From contig OZ038422.1 of NCBI GenBank assembly GCA_964036155.1, forward strand, positions 10,935,201 to 10,999,200: 64,000 nt of DNA. The letters are read 5' to 3'. Shown here piece by piece: positions 35,916-48,846 of this stretch (positions are counted from its first letter, which is position 1; each line of letters opens with the position of its first letter). The translations under genes were made by a program, and so were the position numbers. Under the pieces are notes generated by a model that searched no databases, was not told where the DNA came from, and saw only the letters and a program-made list of their open reading frames with translations. Origin of the DNA: Diploscapter coronatus. Taxonomy: Eukaryota > Nematoda > Chromadorea > Rhabditida > Rhabditidae.

Positions 35916-36193
35916 AATATTATTTTAATTTTCAAAGAAAAAGCTTTAATATAGTTTCATACATTGTATATTTAATTCTGCATAATAAATATATCAAATA
36001 TTTTAAATAATAGTAAAAATATGTCATAATGTACTCATCACTAAATCGTAAATTATCGCAAAATCAATTGACATTTGGAAACGAGAAAAGGGAACGGGAG
36101 CTAATGTCATTTGAAGATATTTTTCACCACATTATTCTCAACTTCTAGAAATACCATCAAAATGTCTATAAATTAAGTTACCTTTTTCAGATT

Positions 36194-36304
36194 ATGGAAT
36201 ATATTTCTGCAATTATATTCACTTATCTATCATCATTAATAATTGCCCAAGATTCAGCGACTTCACTATTTCAAATCGTATTTGGAAATGGTGGTTGGAT
36301 TTAA
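36194..36304 (+). pseudogene. Orphan first exon of a further astacin copy
   Basis: The sequence 35916-36304 repeats 32050-32440, the DNA between the fragment and the intact astacin, and includes a diverged signal-peptide exon starting MEYISAIIFTYLSSLIIAQ. The donor is weakened (G|GTTGGA instead of G|GTAGGA) and no second exon or catalytic part follows before the SINE-like sequence and the GPCR gene. I read this as the truncated start of a third tandem copy. Confidence 0.65.
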
Positions 36305-36369
36305 TTTTTAAAAATATTTTATATTATAATTAAGAGAAAGTATCCGTAAGACTCGAACAAAGAGCAACG

Positions 36370-36650
36370 TAGCGCAGTGGTTGTGTGTAATTATCTAAAG
36401 CGTAATCTCAACTTCGCTCCCGCCCTCACCCAAACCAAGGGGTGTAATAAATGTTAGTAGTGGATAAAACCACGAAAAAGTTGCCTAAAATCCCTCGGCT
36501 GTTGCACACAACAACAGTCTGTCCTCGGGCCGGGCCACTAGTCCTGTGTGGCTAGGATAAGCCGACTGTCCCATTACGGGCTGAGGATAGACGACCTCCA
36601 CCTAGTGGGGAATAATAAGGCCAGGAAGAAAAAAAGAAACGAAACTCGAT
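36370..36650 (+). mobile_element. Possible tRNA-derived SINE
   Basis: An A-box-like TAGCGCAGTGG (36370-36380) is followed about 30 bp later by a degenerate B-box-like AACTTCGCTCC. The sequence then becomes GC-richer (CCTCGGGCCGGGCCACTAG, GTCCCATTACGGGCTGAGG) and ends in AAGGCCAGGAAGAAAAAAAG. The composition differs sharply from the AT-rich surroundings. It does not fold into a good tRNA, so a tRNA gene is unlikely. No clear target duplication was found. Confidence 0.45.
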
Positions 36651-37318
36651 CTCTAGATTAAGTATATTTTGCGAATTTTCGGTAAAAAATATATTTGTAT
36701 TTGTTTACATTAGTGAAACTGTTTATCATCGCATTTTAAGCCCAATAAATGTGTTATAAAATTTGTAAGTCAAATTATTGAAATTTAGTATAGAGGCAAA
36801 CAATTTTTCAACTATTCAGGTTCAACAGGATTAGTGCATTTAGGCTACTTGAAATTTCCTTCTTGATGAATCTTTCTAGCTACTTCTAAAATTATGCCTA
36901 AATGAAACGTTATCATTAGTTCAAAACTCTAAAAGTCATTTCCGTCTATTCACAAGTGAAGTTTCCTCCTGGAATACTTCGGACCATGCTTAACATCAAG
37001 ATTATTGCGCAGTTTAAACATAGTGATAATTGCTTTACTCAAAATAATCCTTCGTATTTGTATAAATCGTATTTCTAAAGAAATGAAATATTATTTTCGC
37101 TACAATAATACATCAGTATGAAAGGAATAAGACTACACGATATAGGGAGTTTTTTATTTTGCATGAATACTACTTACCACATTGAGAGCAACTGGAGTAA
37201 TCATTATAAATTGTATCTTTTATTTTTCTACTTTGATACATATTCTTTGCTAACCTATTACTTATTATTAACATAAATATTCACCAACTATTCGAATCAA
37301 ATATATTGAGTTGTAAAG
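36651..37318. other. Intergenic, nothing recognised
   Basis: AT-rich DNA upstream of the GPCR gene. It probably contains the chemoreceptor promoter, but no motif stands out. Confidence 0.4.
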
Positions 37319-39554
37319 ATGAATGAAACTTTTCAGAATTTAGAATGGCTTGTAATCTTTATTCGAGTAAGTTTTTCTACTTATCATTCTATATTTACTG
37401 ACGAAATCGGCACAGACAGTTGTATTTCTCAACGGCTCTTTTTACTACACTCCTTAGCATCCCTATGCATTGAAAAATACACCCGTCTATGTCAGTCATT
37501 CTTCTGAAATACAACTCTTCATAATTCATTTGTTTAACTAATACAAATTTTAGACGATTTGCATCGTGACAATAACGGTCGATTTTCTTCAAATCTACAT
37601 CATTTATCGATACTCTCGTTCGGATATCGGGTCATACAAATATTTACTCCTGCTATTCGCTTTATTTGGGATTTTATATAGCAGCACTAGTCTAATCATG
37701 CATCCAGTAAGTCTCATTTTATTAACCTGAAAGATATTCAAAGAACCTATCCTTAGCTGGCACTTCTTCATTTGATTAAACAATCACCAAGTTGATGATT
37801 GCTTTGAAAAATATCAAATGAAATGAAGATTGAATTACAAAAAGATTCTCAAAGTTATCAATCCTGAATATAGAAATTTTTAAACCAAAGGCCAATTTTT
37901 ATTTAAACGATAAAATAAGTATATATGATCATTTTAGGGCATGTTTTGTTGGGGCGATGCATTCGGACTGTATCCAATCAATTATGAATTTCTCCAAAAT
38001 TGGCCTGCTTCATTACCAATTCTTCATACGTTGTTCTGTGCCGATAATTTGATTAGTATCTTCCTCATTCTAATCCACTTCTTGTATCGTTATTTCTGTA
38101 TATGCAAGTAAATAAGGATTATTCGTTTTTTATCTTGATTGATTTGCAATTCTAGGAGAGACCAGATGAAATGGTTCACATTTCCAAGAAGTCTCGTGTG
38201 GGTTTTCGCGTTTTTGGCATTTGTCTGGGTCTTTTCCACGCCTATTTACATTACGTTCCAACCTGATCAGGGACATAGAGAATACATGAAAAGGTTAGAT
38301 ATTTTTTAATACATGAGCGAATTAAAATGAAGCAAATGCTTAAAAGAAACTTCTAAATAAGGCCACAATTTAGATTCTATGAGGATTTTTTTCTCTAAAA
38401 AACATTTGCCAGAAAAGAATTCGAGAATATCATTTCAGTTTTTTCCAAGAAGCTTATGGTGTCGACTCGCACAAAATCTACTTTATCATTGGACGCTATT
38501 TTGTAGGAACATAAAATTCAAATAAAAAAAAAATTCATGAGAATTTTCAGGAAGATACTCCGAATGGTCGTGTTGCACGATGGGGCGATATACTTACAAT
38601 CGTTAATTGTGTCTCCATGAACGCGGTCGTACTCGTTATAATAATTTATATCTTCTGGAAAGTGTACAATGCTCTCAAAGGGCTGGATTCGACAATGAGC
38701 AAGAGATCCAAACACCTACAAATTCAGTTCTTCAGAGCCCTTACTCTTCAGGTAATTAACGAAAATGTGTTTTTGACTTGCTTACGCAAGAGGTGATATT
38801 CCATGGCTACAATTTCAAGTGAGATGTCTAGGAAAATCGATTCTCATTAGAATTGCTCACCATTTTGTAGCCTTCGAGAAGTCTAAATAAAAACATACAA
38901 CGAACTAAATAGAAAGATTAAAAAATACTATTTTTAGACCTTAATCCCTTTGATCACCGCGTTCATCCCTATTGGATTCTTCTACGCCTGTCCTCTCTTC
39001 GGCATCAAACTCGGAATCTACTCTAATGTTGTTGTTGTGCTGCTTTCCTTCTACCCACTGTTGGACGGGATCGTCATTCTGCTGGTTGTGACTGATTACA
39101 GGTGCAAAAGAATTATTTTGAAATATTCAGAAATGATAGCAAAAGATTTGAAGAAAATATCTTGACGCCCTTAATAGTGAGTTAAAAGAGTTGCAAAAAA
39201 TACCACCCCAACTAAGTGTGTGGAAAAGTTTTGATCATGTTTTTCTCCTCTTTTATCAAGCCGATCTTTGGAATATTGGGATAAAAGGGAGATGTTGGCA
39301 TTGAAGAGCAGTACAAGATTTTTTGCACTGCCAAAATCTCTGAATGATAATGAAATACCATTGTGAAATTACTAAATTACAGACGAGCTGTAATTGGAAT
39401 GTTCTTCAAGAAGTTCAATCCTCAGCTTAGTACAAACAATCGAGTGGATTCCACCAATCAAAGTGATCTTCTTCGCAGCAGACACGAGCATGGAACCAGC
39501 TCCCGGATCCATGCAATTTCTGGAAGTCTTCCCCCCATAATCCCACGACGATAA
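37319..39554 (+). CDS. Seven-transmembrane chemoreceptor, str-like family
   Basis: Eight exons (37319-37366, 37554-37706, 37938-38107, 38156-38293, 38439-38502, 38551-38751, 38938-39101, 39383-39554) encode 369 residues with about seven hydrophobic segments. The final part is characteristic of nematode Str/Srj-type receptors: FFRALTLQTLIPLITAFIPI, PLFGIKLGIYSN, FYPLLDGIVILLVVTDYR and RRAVIGMFF at the cytoplasmic end of TM7, followed by a Ser/Arg-rich tail ending PPIIPRR. Such receptors act in ciliated sensory neurons through G proteins. The N-terminus MNETFQNLEWLVIFIR has an NxT glycosylation site. The subfamily assignment (str versus srj/srd) is tentative. Confidence 0.82.
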
Positions 39555-40205
39555 CTTGCTTCCAAGACTAAGCTATCGGAGGATCCAGAATTTGGTGGAT
39601 CTGGGTAGTAAATTAGTAAATTCATGATATCGATCTTCCATTTCATAAAAAGTGTGTAGGTGAGAAATTGTGTGTTGATTGAGTGTTAAAAGGAGACCTT
39701 AAATCGAAACCTCAAGACTTGATTTTTTAAGATTGCTAAAGTTATGAAAATCATCCATATTTTTCAGATCCCGATCCCTCACTTTCGATTTTTGTTACGA
39801 TTTTCTAGAACCCTATTTAAAACTGATTGTTGTTGACCTGTCTTGTGGATTTTGAAACTTTAGAATCGTCCTAGAAATTTGAAATCTCATTCCAATAAAA
39901 TTCCTTAAAACACATTTGTTCCAAGTACATTTTACCGGTGTTGAGAATTTAACATGAAGGAGATAAATTGAAAATAAAATTAGCTGTCTCTTTTAAAAAT
40001 TATGATGTTTGATAAAAGTACGAATTTGATATGTTATCACAGAAATCAAGTTTAAAATGCGAGTATTCTGGCCCTATTATAGGCTAGGCTACAATGTAGT
40101 TGAAACTCACGATTAGAACTTCGATTTTCGTTTTCACCTGATTTGATTTTCCTTGGAAATTCTATTTTCTACCGTCGATTTTTGAAACTCCATATTTTCT
40201 CGATC

Positions 40206-41059
40206 ATGTCACAAAAGCAATTGGACTCGGTAACGAAGGCTTTATCAACTTACCCCGGAAGGGACAAAGCTATAAGATCCCTGGCCTTCTACTTATTGCT
40301 ACATGCTCCGGGATCGGTGAGGCAAAAGGAGCTGCAGGTAAGGTTTTATGAAAATAAAGAAGAATTCTTTTTCAAAATTCTCTAGGCCTTAGCAAAGCAG
40401 CTATCTGGATGTCGGTTAGTCATGAGACAGTTCAATCATCCTTCGATGATCAAGGCATGTCAAATGCTGCTTCAAACCAAAATGGGTAAGCTCAAAAATT
40501 CACATTTTCTTAATCTTCGGAAAATAGGGGATCCAATCGAATATTATGCGGGAGCAGGAGTTACAATAATCTACACGGTCTACGGAGTAACAGAATTAAT
40601 AGCCTGGCTGGCTGATGCGGGGATTTTGGCCTTGGACGCAGCGAGATGGTATCGATATTGCCTCTATTTATGGATTGGAGGTAATTTTAATTCCGATCAA
40701 TAAAATTTCGCCATTTTTCTCATCTCGTGAAATGCTGAAAACAATCACATTTTATGGCGTTTTCTGCAAAAATCTCTGAAAGCGGTCTATAGTTTGTGAA
40801 AAGATAGCTTGTTTTCCGCCACCAATTATAAAATTCAGGCCTATTGTCGGGAATAGTTCGTCAATTACGAATCATCTCTCGTAAATCTTCGTCTCAAATC
40901 TCGGAGGACCTGATTTCGCTGACCGGTTTAATGGCAGATTTCATCGGCGCTATAAACTCGTTGCCCCACAAATTCCTCTGGGCCGGCAAACTTTCGCCCA
41001 GACAATCCGCATTTTCGTTTCTCATTGCTTCAGTTATAGGTTTTTACAAGTGCATGTGA
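40206..41059 (+). CDS. prx-11: Peroxisomal membrane protein 11 (PEX11 gamma-like)
   Basis: Four exons (40206-40337, 40386-40485, 40528-40680, 40839-41059) give 201 residues. The conserved N-terminal region has YPGRDKAIRSLAFYLLL; the middle has RQFNHPSMIKACQMLL; a hydrophobic segment follows near WLADAGILALDAARWYRYC; and the C-terminus has INSLPHKFLWAGKLSPRQSA before a last membrane helix ending FYKCM. PEX11 proteins elongate and divide peroxisomes. The start is the first ATG in the frame; an earlier in-frame codon at 40143 is not ATG. The gene lies 0.7 kb upstream of gale-1, as I recall from C. elegans. Confidence 0.85.
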
Positions 41060-41669
41060 AATGCAAATGTCGTTGGTTTTTTGTTTTATCGATTTTTCAA
41101 GGTTTTTAGCTGAATTTTGCATTTTTCTATATTGTTTTCGACTTTTACACTTTTTACCTGAAATCTAGAGAAGATTTCAATAGACAATTCGAAAAGATCA
41201 GACCTCGGAGACCAGATTTTACAAAAAGTCTAGGATTTTCATCGAAACCTTTGATTTTTCCGCTGATACGGGTATTTTCCCAAGAGTTTGAAAGAAAGAT
41301 TTGTTCAGAGTGAAATAAATGCTTCGAAAATATGCCACGTCGAAATGTAAACACTCAATATCATCAAGGCATGAAAAAGCCGGGCCATTTTTGCATCACT
41401 TTAGTTTTCTTTGTCTTTTCCCTCTCTCTCCATTTTTCCTATCTCTTAAATTTTACGTGTCATCGTATGATTTTTCCGATTTCCAGTATCATTTCAACTT
41501 CTCAAGATAACTTTATATCATCTTTTCATTTAGGTATCAGAAACATCATTCTCGTCACGCTTTTTATCTCGAGTTTCGCTAAATTTGAAACTGTTTAGCG
41601 AACGCCTTATTCTTATTCGTTTCTTCCACGAGAGTTCCTTGATTTTGAAAATGTCCTGCATTCTTCTGA

Positions 41670-43924
<2,255 letters not shown>

Positions 43925-44500
43925 AGCTTGAACCCCGAAGTGAGACGACTAATTTCAAATGAAGATGATAAATCAACTCTATTGAAGTTTTCTTTGGAAA
44001 CTTTTGAACAAGTTTGTGAAACTTCATTGGAACTTCTCTGAAGCTTTTTTTTCCATTTTTACTCGTTTCTGACAATCTATCATATCATTTGTTTCCGGAA
44101 ATTAGAAAAAAAAACTAGTGGATTTCAATATTTACTCGATTTTTGCGACATTTCGAAAATTTGCAAAAATTGCCATATTTTCCGTGTCTTTTTCATGATT
44201 CTAGGGCCGGGTTTAGAATTTGTTCGTTTCAAATATTCACATAAGATTATTTTATTGCACGCTTTTCTCAGAAATGATGATGGCATTCCAAATGCTTGCT
44301 AGCTAATATGTGTCAATAAATTAGCACAATTATTCTAATTCTAAAAATAATCTGAAATAATAAAGTTTTTATTTATTTCAAATATTTTTTTCTGAAAGTC
44401 TACCCTTTGTTATACACAATGTGGAAATACTTGAATTACAGTAAGATTTGGAGAATCACCGTATTCAGATGAGAGTCTGACGTCGCAGGATTCAGAATTC

Positions 44501-47411
44501 ATGTCGACGGTGAACGCCGGGATTCTGGGGCACGTCGACGCGGGGAAAACGACGTTGACGCGACTTCTAGCGGACGTATCGTCGACCGCAGCATTCGATA
44601 AACATGCAGAGAAACATGGACGACATAATACCATCGATCTAGGGTACGGTATTTCATTACCGTAGTTTTTAACATTTGTTATCTATGAATCCCGTAGCAG
44701 TTGAAAGATAAAGGTTGCTGGTAAATGAGAACAAATTTGAGCTATAAAAATTTGAATTTGTTCATAAAGTTATTTCATCTCACTGTAGTTTTCTTAGTTA
44801 TAATTTCTTACAGGGATTTTTCTCATTTTTTGTAACTTGATCGATTCCTTTAATTTTAGATTCTCCTGCATGTTGATCGACGAGAGGCGGATCGCATTGA
44901 TCGACTGTCCCGGTCACGCCTCCCTGATTCGGGCCGTACTTTCCACGTGTGCGGTTTTTGATATGGCCATTGTGGTGGGTTCCTTTCAATTTTTCCTTCA
45001 AATTTACAGTAGTCTTGTTAAAAAATAGTAATTTAAAAGAAAAGACAATTATTAAAAAAAACTACAGTACATGTTCTAAGTTACTGTAATCCCTCAGTGA
45101 CTTTGCAGCTAATCGACGCCTCCGCGGGGATTCAGCAGCAAACCGCCGAACACCTGCTGCTGGCCTCGTTCTTTTGCCCGAACAGACTCGTTCTCATCGT
45201 CAACAAAGTCGATCTGGTCGAGCGGAAGGAGGTGATTTTTAACAATTTCTCCTTTTTTGGCTTTTTATTTTTATTTGTTGATTACTCTTTATTTAAAATG
45301 GTCTCTTTTTTTAAAGAAAATTTCACAAAAAGTCGTTTCTATTTTTAAATTCTGTTTATTTTCAGCTAGAAGACTTGACGAAAAGGCTAAAAAAATCGCT
45401 CTTAACCCTCGGAATTTCCGTCGACTCACCGATAATTCCGATTTCTCTGACCGAGTCAAACGTTGATCTAACGGAAATCAAAGAGGCGATCCGAGGACTT
45501 GTTTTTGATCCTGTCAGGAAGACTCAGGATCCGTAAGAAGAATAGGGTTTTCGAGTGATTTGTTCTGATTTTTCAGGTTTTTGATGATAATCGACCATTG
45601 CTTTTCGGTGACGGGTCAGGGAAATGTGATTACTGGAACGATTATTCAGGGAGTTATCAGGCAAGTTCGATTATTCCAATTTTTCCCCTGGAAAACGTTA
45701 TGAAATTTTGAGCGTTTACCTATTTTCGTAAAAATATTTTTTCGAAAACTTGCTGTCCCGATGATAGACTTCTCTAAAAACGGGGGAAAGAATCCCGCTG
45801 GAACCGACTTATTTAGCTAATTTTCTCGAGGAAAGCGTCGTTCTCTTAATAGGCCTAGTGCATATTTAGGCTTGAATGAGGGGAAAATCATCGTGTTTTG
45901 CTATGAAAGAAAAAGAATTTCAAGAATTGTTTTGCGCAGGAATGAGCGAAAATTATTGGGCATTTTTATTTTTTTAACGATGTCAGTGAATAAAATAGCG
46001 ATTTTGTAAAATTTAGACAGAACGACGAAATCGAAATCGCTGCGTCAAATGAGAAAAGACGGGTCCGAAATGTTCAGTCCTGGAAAATTACTGTGAATGA
46101 AGTCAAAGCTGGAGAAAGAGCAGCCCTACAAATTACCGGATCGGGGAACTTGCACGCCAGGACTTTAGGTGGGATTTAAAAATACAGTAATTTATGCACG
46201 AATAAGAAAAGATGCTTTTTAAGTTATGAAAAAGCTACAATAATCTTGATTTTGAAGTAGAAAAACTGAAATAGCCTATAATTTGAAATATGAAAAGAAA
46301 AGCTATACTAAGTTTCCATTTCAATTTGAAAAGGTACAGTAATCCTTATTCTTATTCCCCAAATTTTCAGTCTCCCACTACAGTAACCCGTCCTTTTTCT
46401 CTCCGATTCACCACGTTCTGGCTACAGTTCATGCAATTCCTTTCTACCGCTCCCAACTGAAGTCTGGAATGAAGTGCCACATTTCGAGTTACTGCGAGAC
46501 AGTCGTGGCAATTTGCAGTTTTATTCAGGATGAAGGAGAAGGTATTTATTTGTGATTTTTATTTATTTCTTTTAAATTACACGAGAAATCCATAATTTGA
46601 AAATCTTGCTTTTGAGAAGGAATATTTTTGTTTCTTTTAGGAGAATTCGAAAAGCTCTCCGAGCCGAAAAATGGATGCAACGTGGTTTTATCGTTCGATA
46701 GACCACTATTCGTGCCGAATGAATCGTTCTACATCGCATCGAAATTGGAGCAACAAGGAAAGGTTAGAATTTAAAATTTTTAATATATTTTTTAAAAAAT
46801 TTTCCTATTTTTATTTTTTTAATTATATTTATTTTAAAAGAAATTTAACCTTTCAGGGCTGTCGCTTCGCGTTCCGGGGCAATTTCGTTCGAATTATCAA
46901 AGACCCAAACAAAGAGATCAGCCAATTCACAAGGAAACAGAAAGAAGGAAAAATCGAAAGAATTGAAGAGGAAAAGAGAAGTGCCATTGTGACTGGACTT
47001 TTCAAAAAGGAGTCCAATATCGAGGTTTTCCAGAATATGAAGGTTAATGTTCTATTTTTTAAATTTTATTCTAATTATTTTTTATGTGGAAACTTTATAA
47101 ATTTCGATATAATGCTGATTTTTTTTGGAAAATTGACGATGTCTTCAAATGAAGATCAGCTTTGAATTTGAAGAAAGACGAACAAATTTTTTTTTAGAAA
47201 AATATCAAACTGATTTTTCCAGGTAGTCCTCGAGCCTCTAGGTATTATTGGAAGGATCGAGTCGAAATTCGGCAAAAGCGGTAAAACGAGGATAGTTTTC
47301 GAGAAAGAAATCGACGATGAAAAAATCGGCGATAAAAATAGTCTCAGAATAAAATTGTACATGAAAAAGTATACGAATACGGGCAAAATCGTGTCTTACA
47401 TTCCGGAATAA
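44501..47411 (+). CDS. selb-1: Selenocysteine-specific elongation factor (eEFSec/SelB)
   Basis: Ten exons (44501-44643, 44860-44974, 45109-45231, 45366-45532, 45577-45660, 46017-46168, 46371-46541, 46641-46762, 46857-47042, 47223-47411) give 483 residues. GTPase motifs: GHVDAGKT (G1), the threonine of NTIDLGFSC (G2), DCPGH (G3) and NKVD (G4). Domain 2 contains CFSVTGQGNVITGTIIQG, and the C-terminal domain 4 has EPLGIIGRIESKFGKSGKTR. It delivers Sec-tRNA to UGA codons with a SECIS. It is shorter than vertebrate eEFSec, mainly at the C-terminus. Intron 5 starts with GC (AG|GCAAGT) rather than GT. The AATAAA at 47407-47412 overlaps the stop codon. The next gene starts 115 bp downstream. Confidence 0.95.
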
Positions 47412-47508
47412 ATTATTTTTTGAGATCATTTTTTTTTACAAAATAGAGTTCGTTTACTCTGAATATCTTTGTTTTCTTTCTGAAAATTAAGTTTTCTGAT
47501 TTTTTTCA

Positions 47509-47510
47509 GA
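47509..47510 (+). promoter_or_regulatory. Likely trans-splice acceptor of an operon's downstream gene
   Basis: TTTTTTCAG|AAATCAGAG, about 100 bp after the selb-1 poly(A) signal and 17 bp before the next ATG. This spacing is typical of SL2-type operon junctions in rhabditid nematodes. Confidence 0.6.
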
Positions 47511-47526
47511 AATCAGAGATTCTCGC

Positions 47527-48492
47527 ATGATCCGCAGTGCGTTAAGACTTCCATTCAGGGATATTCGAAATGTGAATAGGTAGAAAAATTAAAAATGAAA
47601 AAAAAAAACAAAAACAATTCAGTCTCCGATTTTTCTCCAAAGAAGAGGGACTCGGAGACGACGGTTTGCCGAAGGACTATAAAGTGAAGAAATGGACGGC
47701 CGGCAGCAGGAGAATCGACACGTTCGTCAATCGAGCCGCAGGCAAAGGATCAACGTAAGGATCTTCTCTTTGGGAAAAATCAGATTATTTTACTTCGAAG
47801 ATTGATTTTTATTTAGAATATGTTGTCAAAAACGCAAAATTATGATATCATTCATGTTTTAAGCAAATTTTGACAATTCAAAAAATCAGAAACTTCGTTT
47901 TCGAATTCAAATTTCTCGAATTCATTCATCATTTTCGCTAAATCCTACAAGTTTTTTTTCGTGAAAGGTAAAGCTTTTGTGCTTTAGAGCCACGGAGAAA
48001 CTGATCCTGACGGGGAAAGTGATGGTCAACGAAAGCATCGTTAAGAAGAAGGCCTATAATGTAAGAATAAGAATTAGCATATTTCTTGAAATTAGCATAT
48101 CAACTAAAAATTAGTACGCTTCAAGAATTCAGGTCTGTATCGATGATGTGGTCGACATCTGGGAGCAGCCGGTCGAAGATAATACTTCTTTGGCTGAGGT
48201 TCACAGGGTCGAAGTATGAAGTTTCTCTTCAGACTTTACAATTTGTTGAAATTAAACTCGAGGCTTCTAAAGCTTTTGGAGTTTTCTCTGAAGTTGAACT
48301 TGAAGTAGTTTATGATGTTCATGGAGTTGTACTATAACTTTTGAAGTTCATCTTCATTCTGGACTTGGGCCTCGAAATTCTAAAATTAACTTTTAGATCA
48401 CCAACTACGAAGTCAACGACAAGGGCTACACGTTCCATGCTAAGTCGTGGCGAAAATTCATCGTTCCCAACTGGAAAGACTCGCAAAATTAG
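47527..48492 (+). CDS. Mitochondrial S4-domain RNA-binding protein, MTRES1/C6orf203-like
   Basis: Five exons (47527-47579, 47623-47754, 47988-48060, 48133-48213, 48397-48492) give 144 residues. The N-terminus MIRSALRLPFRDIRNVNR then SLRFFSKEEG is arginine-rich and amphipathic with an RFFS-type processing site, as in matrix-targeted proteins. An S4-like fold follows: RRIDTFVNRAAGKG, LILTGKVMVNESIVKKKAYN and DDVVDIWEQ. The end, YEVNDKGYTFHAKSWRKFIV, resembles the tail of MTRES1, which protects mitochondrial transcription or assists ribosome rescue. The family name is probable rather than certain. Short spacing behind selb-1 suggests cotranscription. Confidence 0.72.
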
Positions 48493-48846
48493 CCCTATTT
48501 TTTTAGTTTTTAGGCCAAATTTGTTCAAGTAGTGAATAAATTGAATTTTTTTCTATAAGCTTTCAATAATGACGTGATTTCGTACACATCCGAACCCGAA
48601 ATTCTTTGATTTGTAACAAAAATGACAAGTGTCCGTCAAAAATTGTAGGACTCGTTTCTATTCTCCTCGTTTTTCCTAACCGAGTGGCTAAGCGTCTTCC
48701 CTCCCTTTTCCAAGGCTTTTCAGGCCTTAGAGCCACGCCCACTAATGTGGTTCAAGCCACGCCCATCGATTTCCCCTGAGAAGCTCATTTTTTGTCGACT
48801 CGCATTTCGCGTGCGTCGGTGCCGCTGTCTTCACGACGACAAAACC

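Noticed and set aside
36370..36430. Functional tRNA gene
   Set aside because: The B box is degenerate and the arms do not form a cloverleaf; a SINE head fits better.
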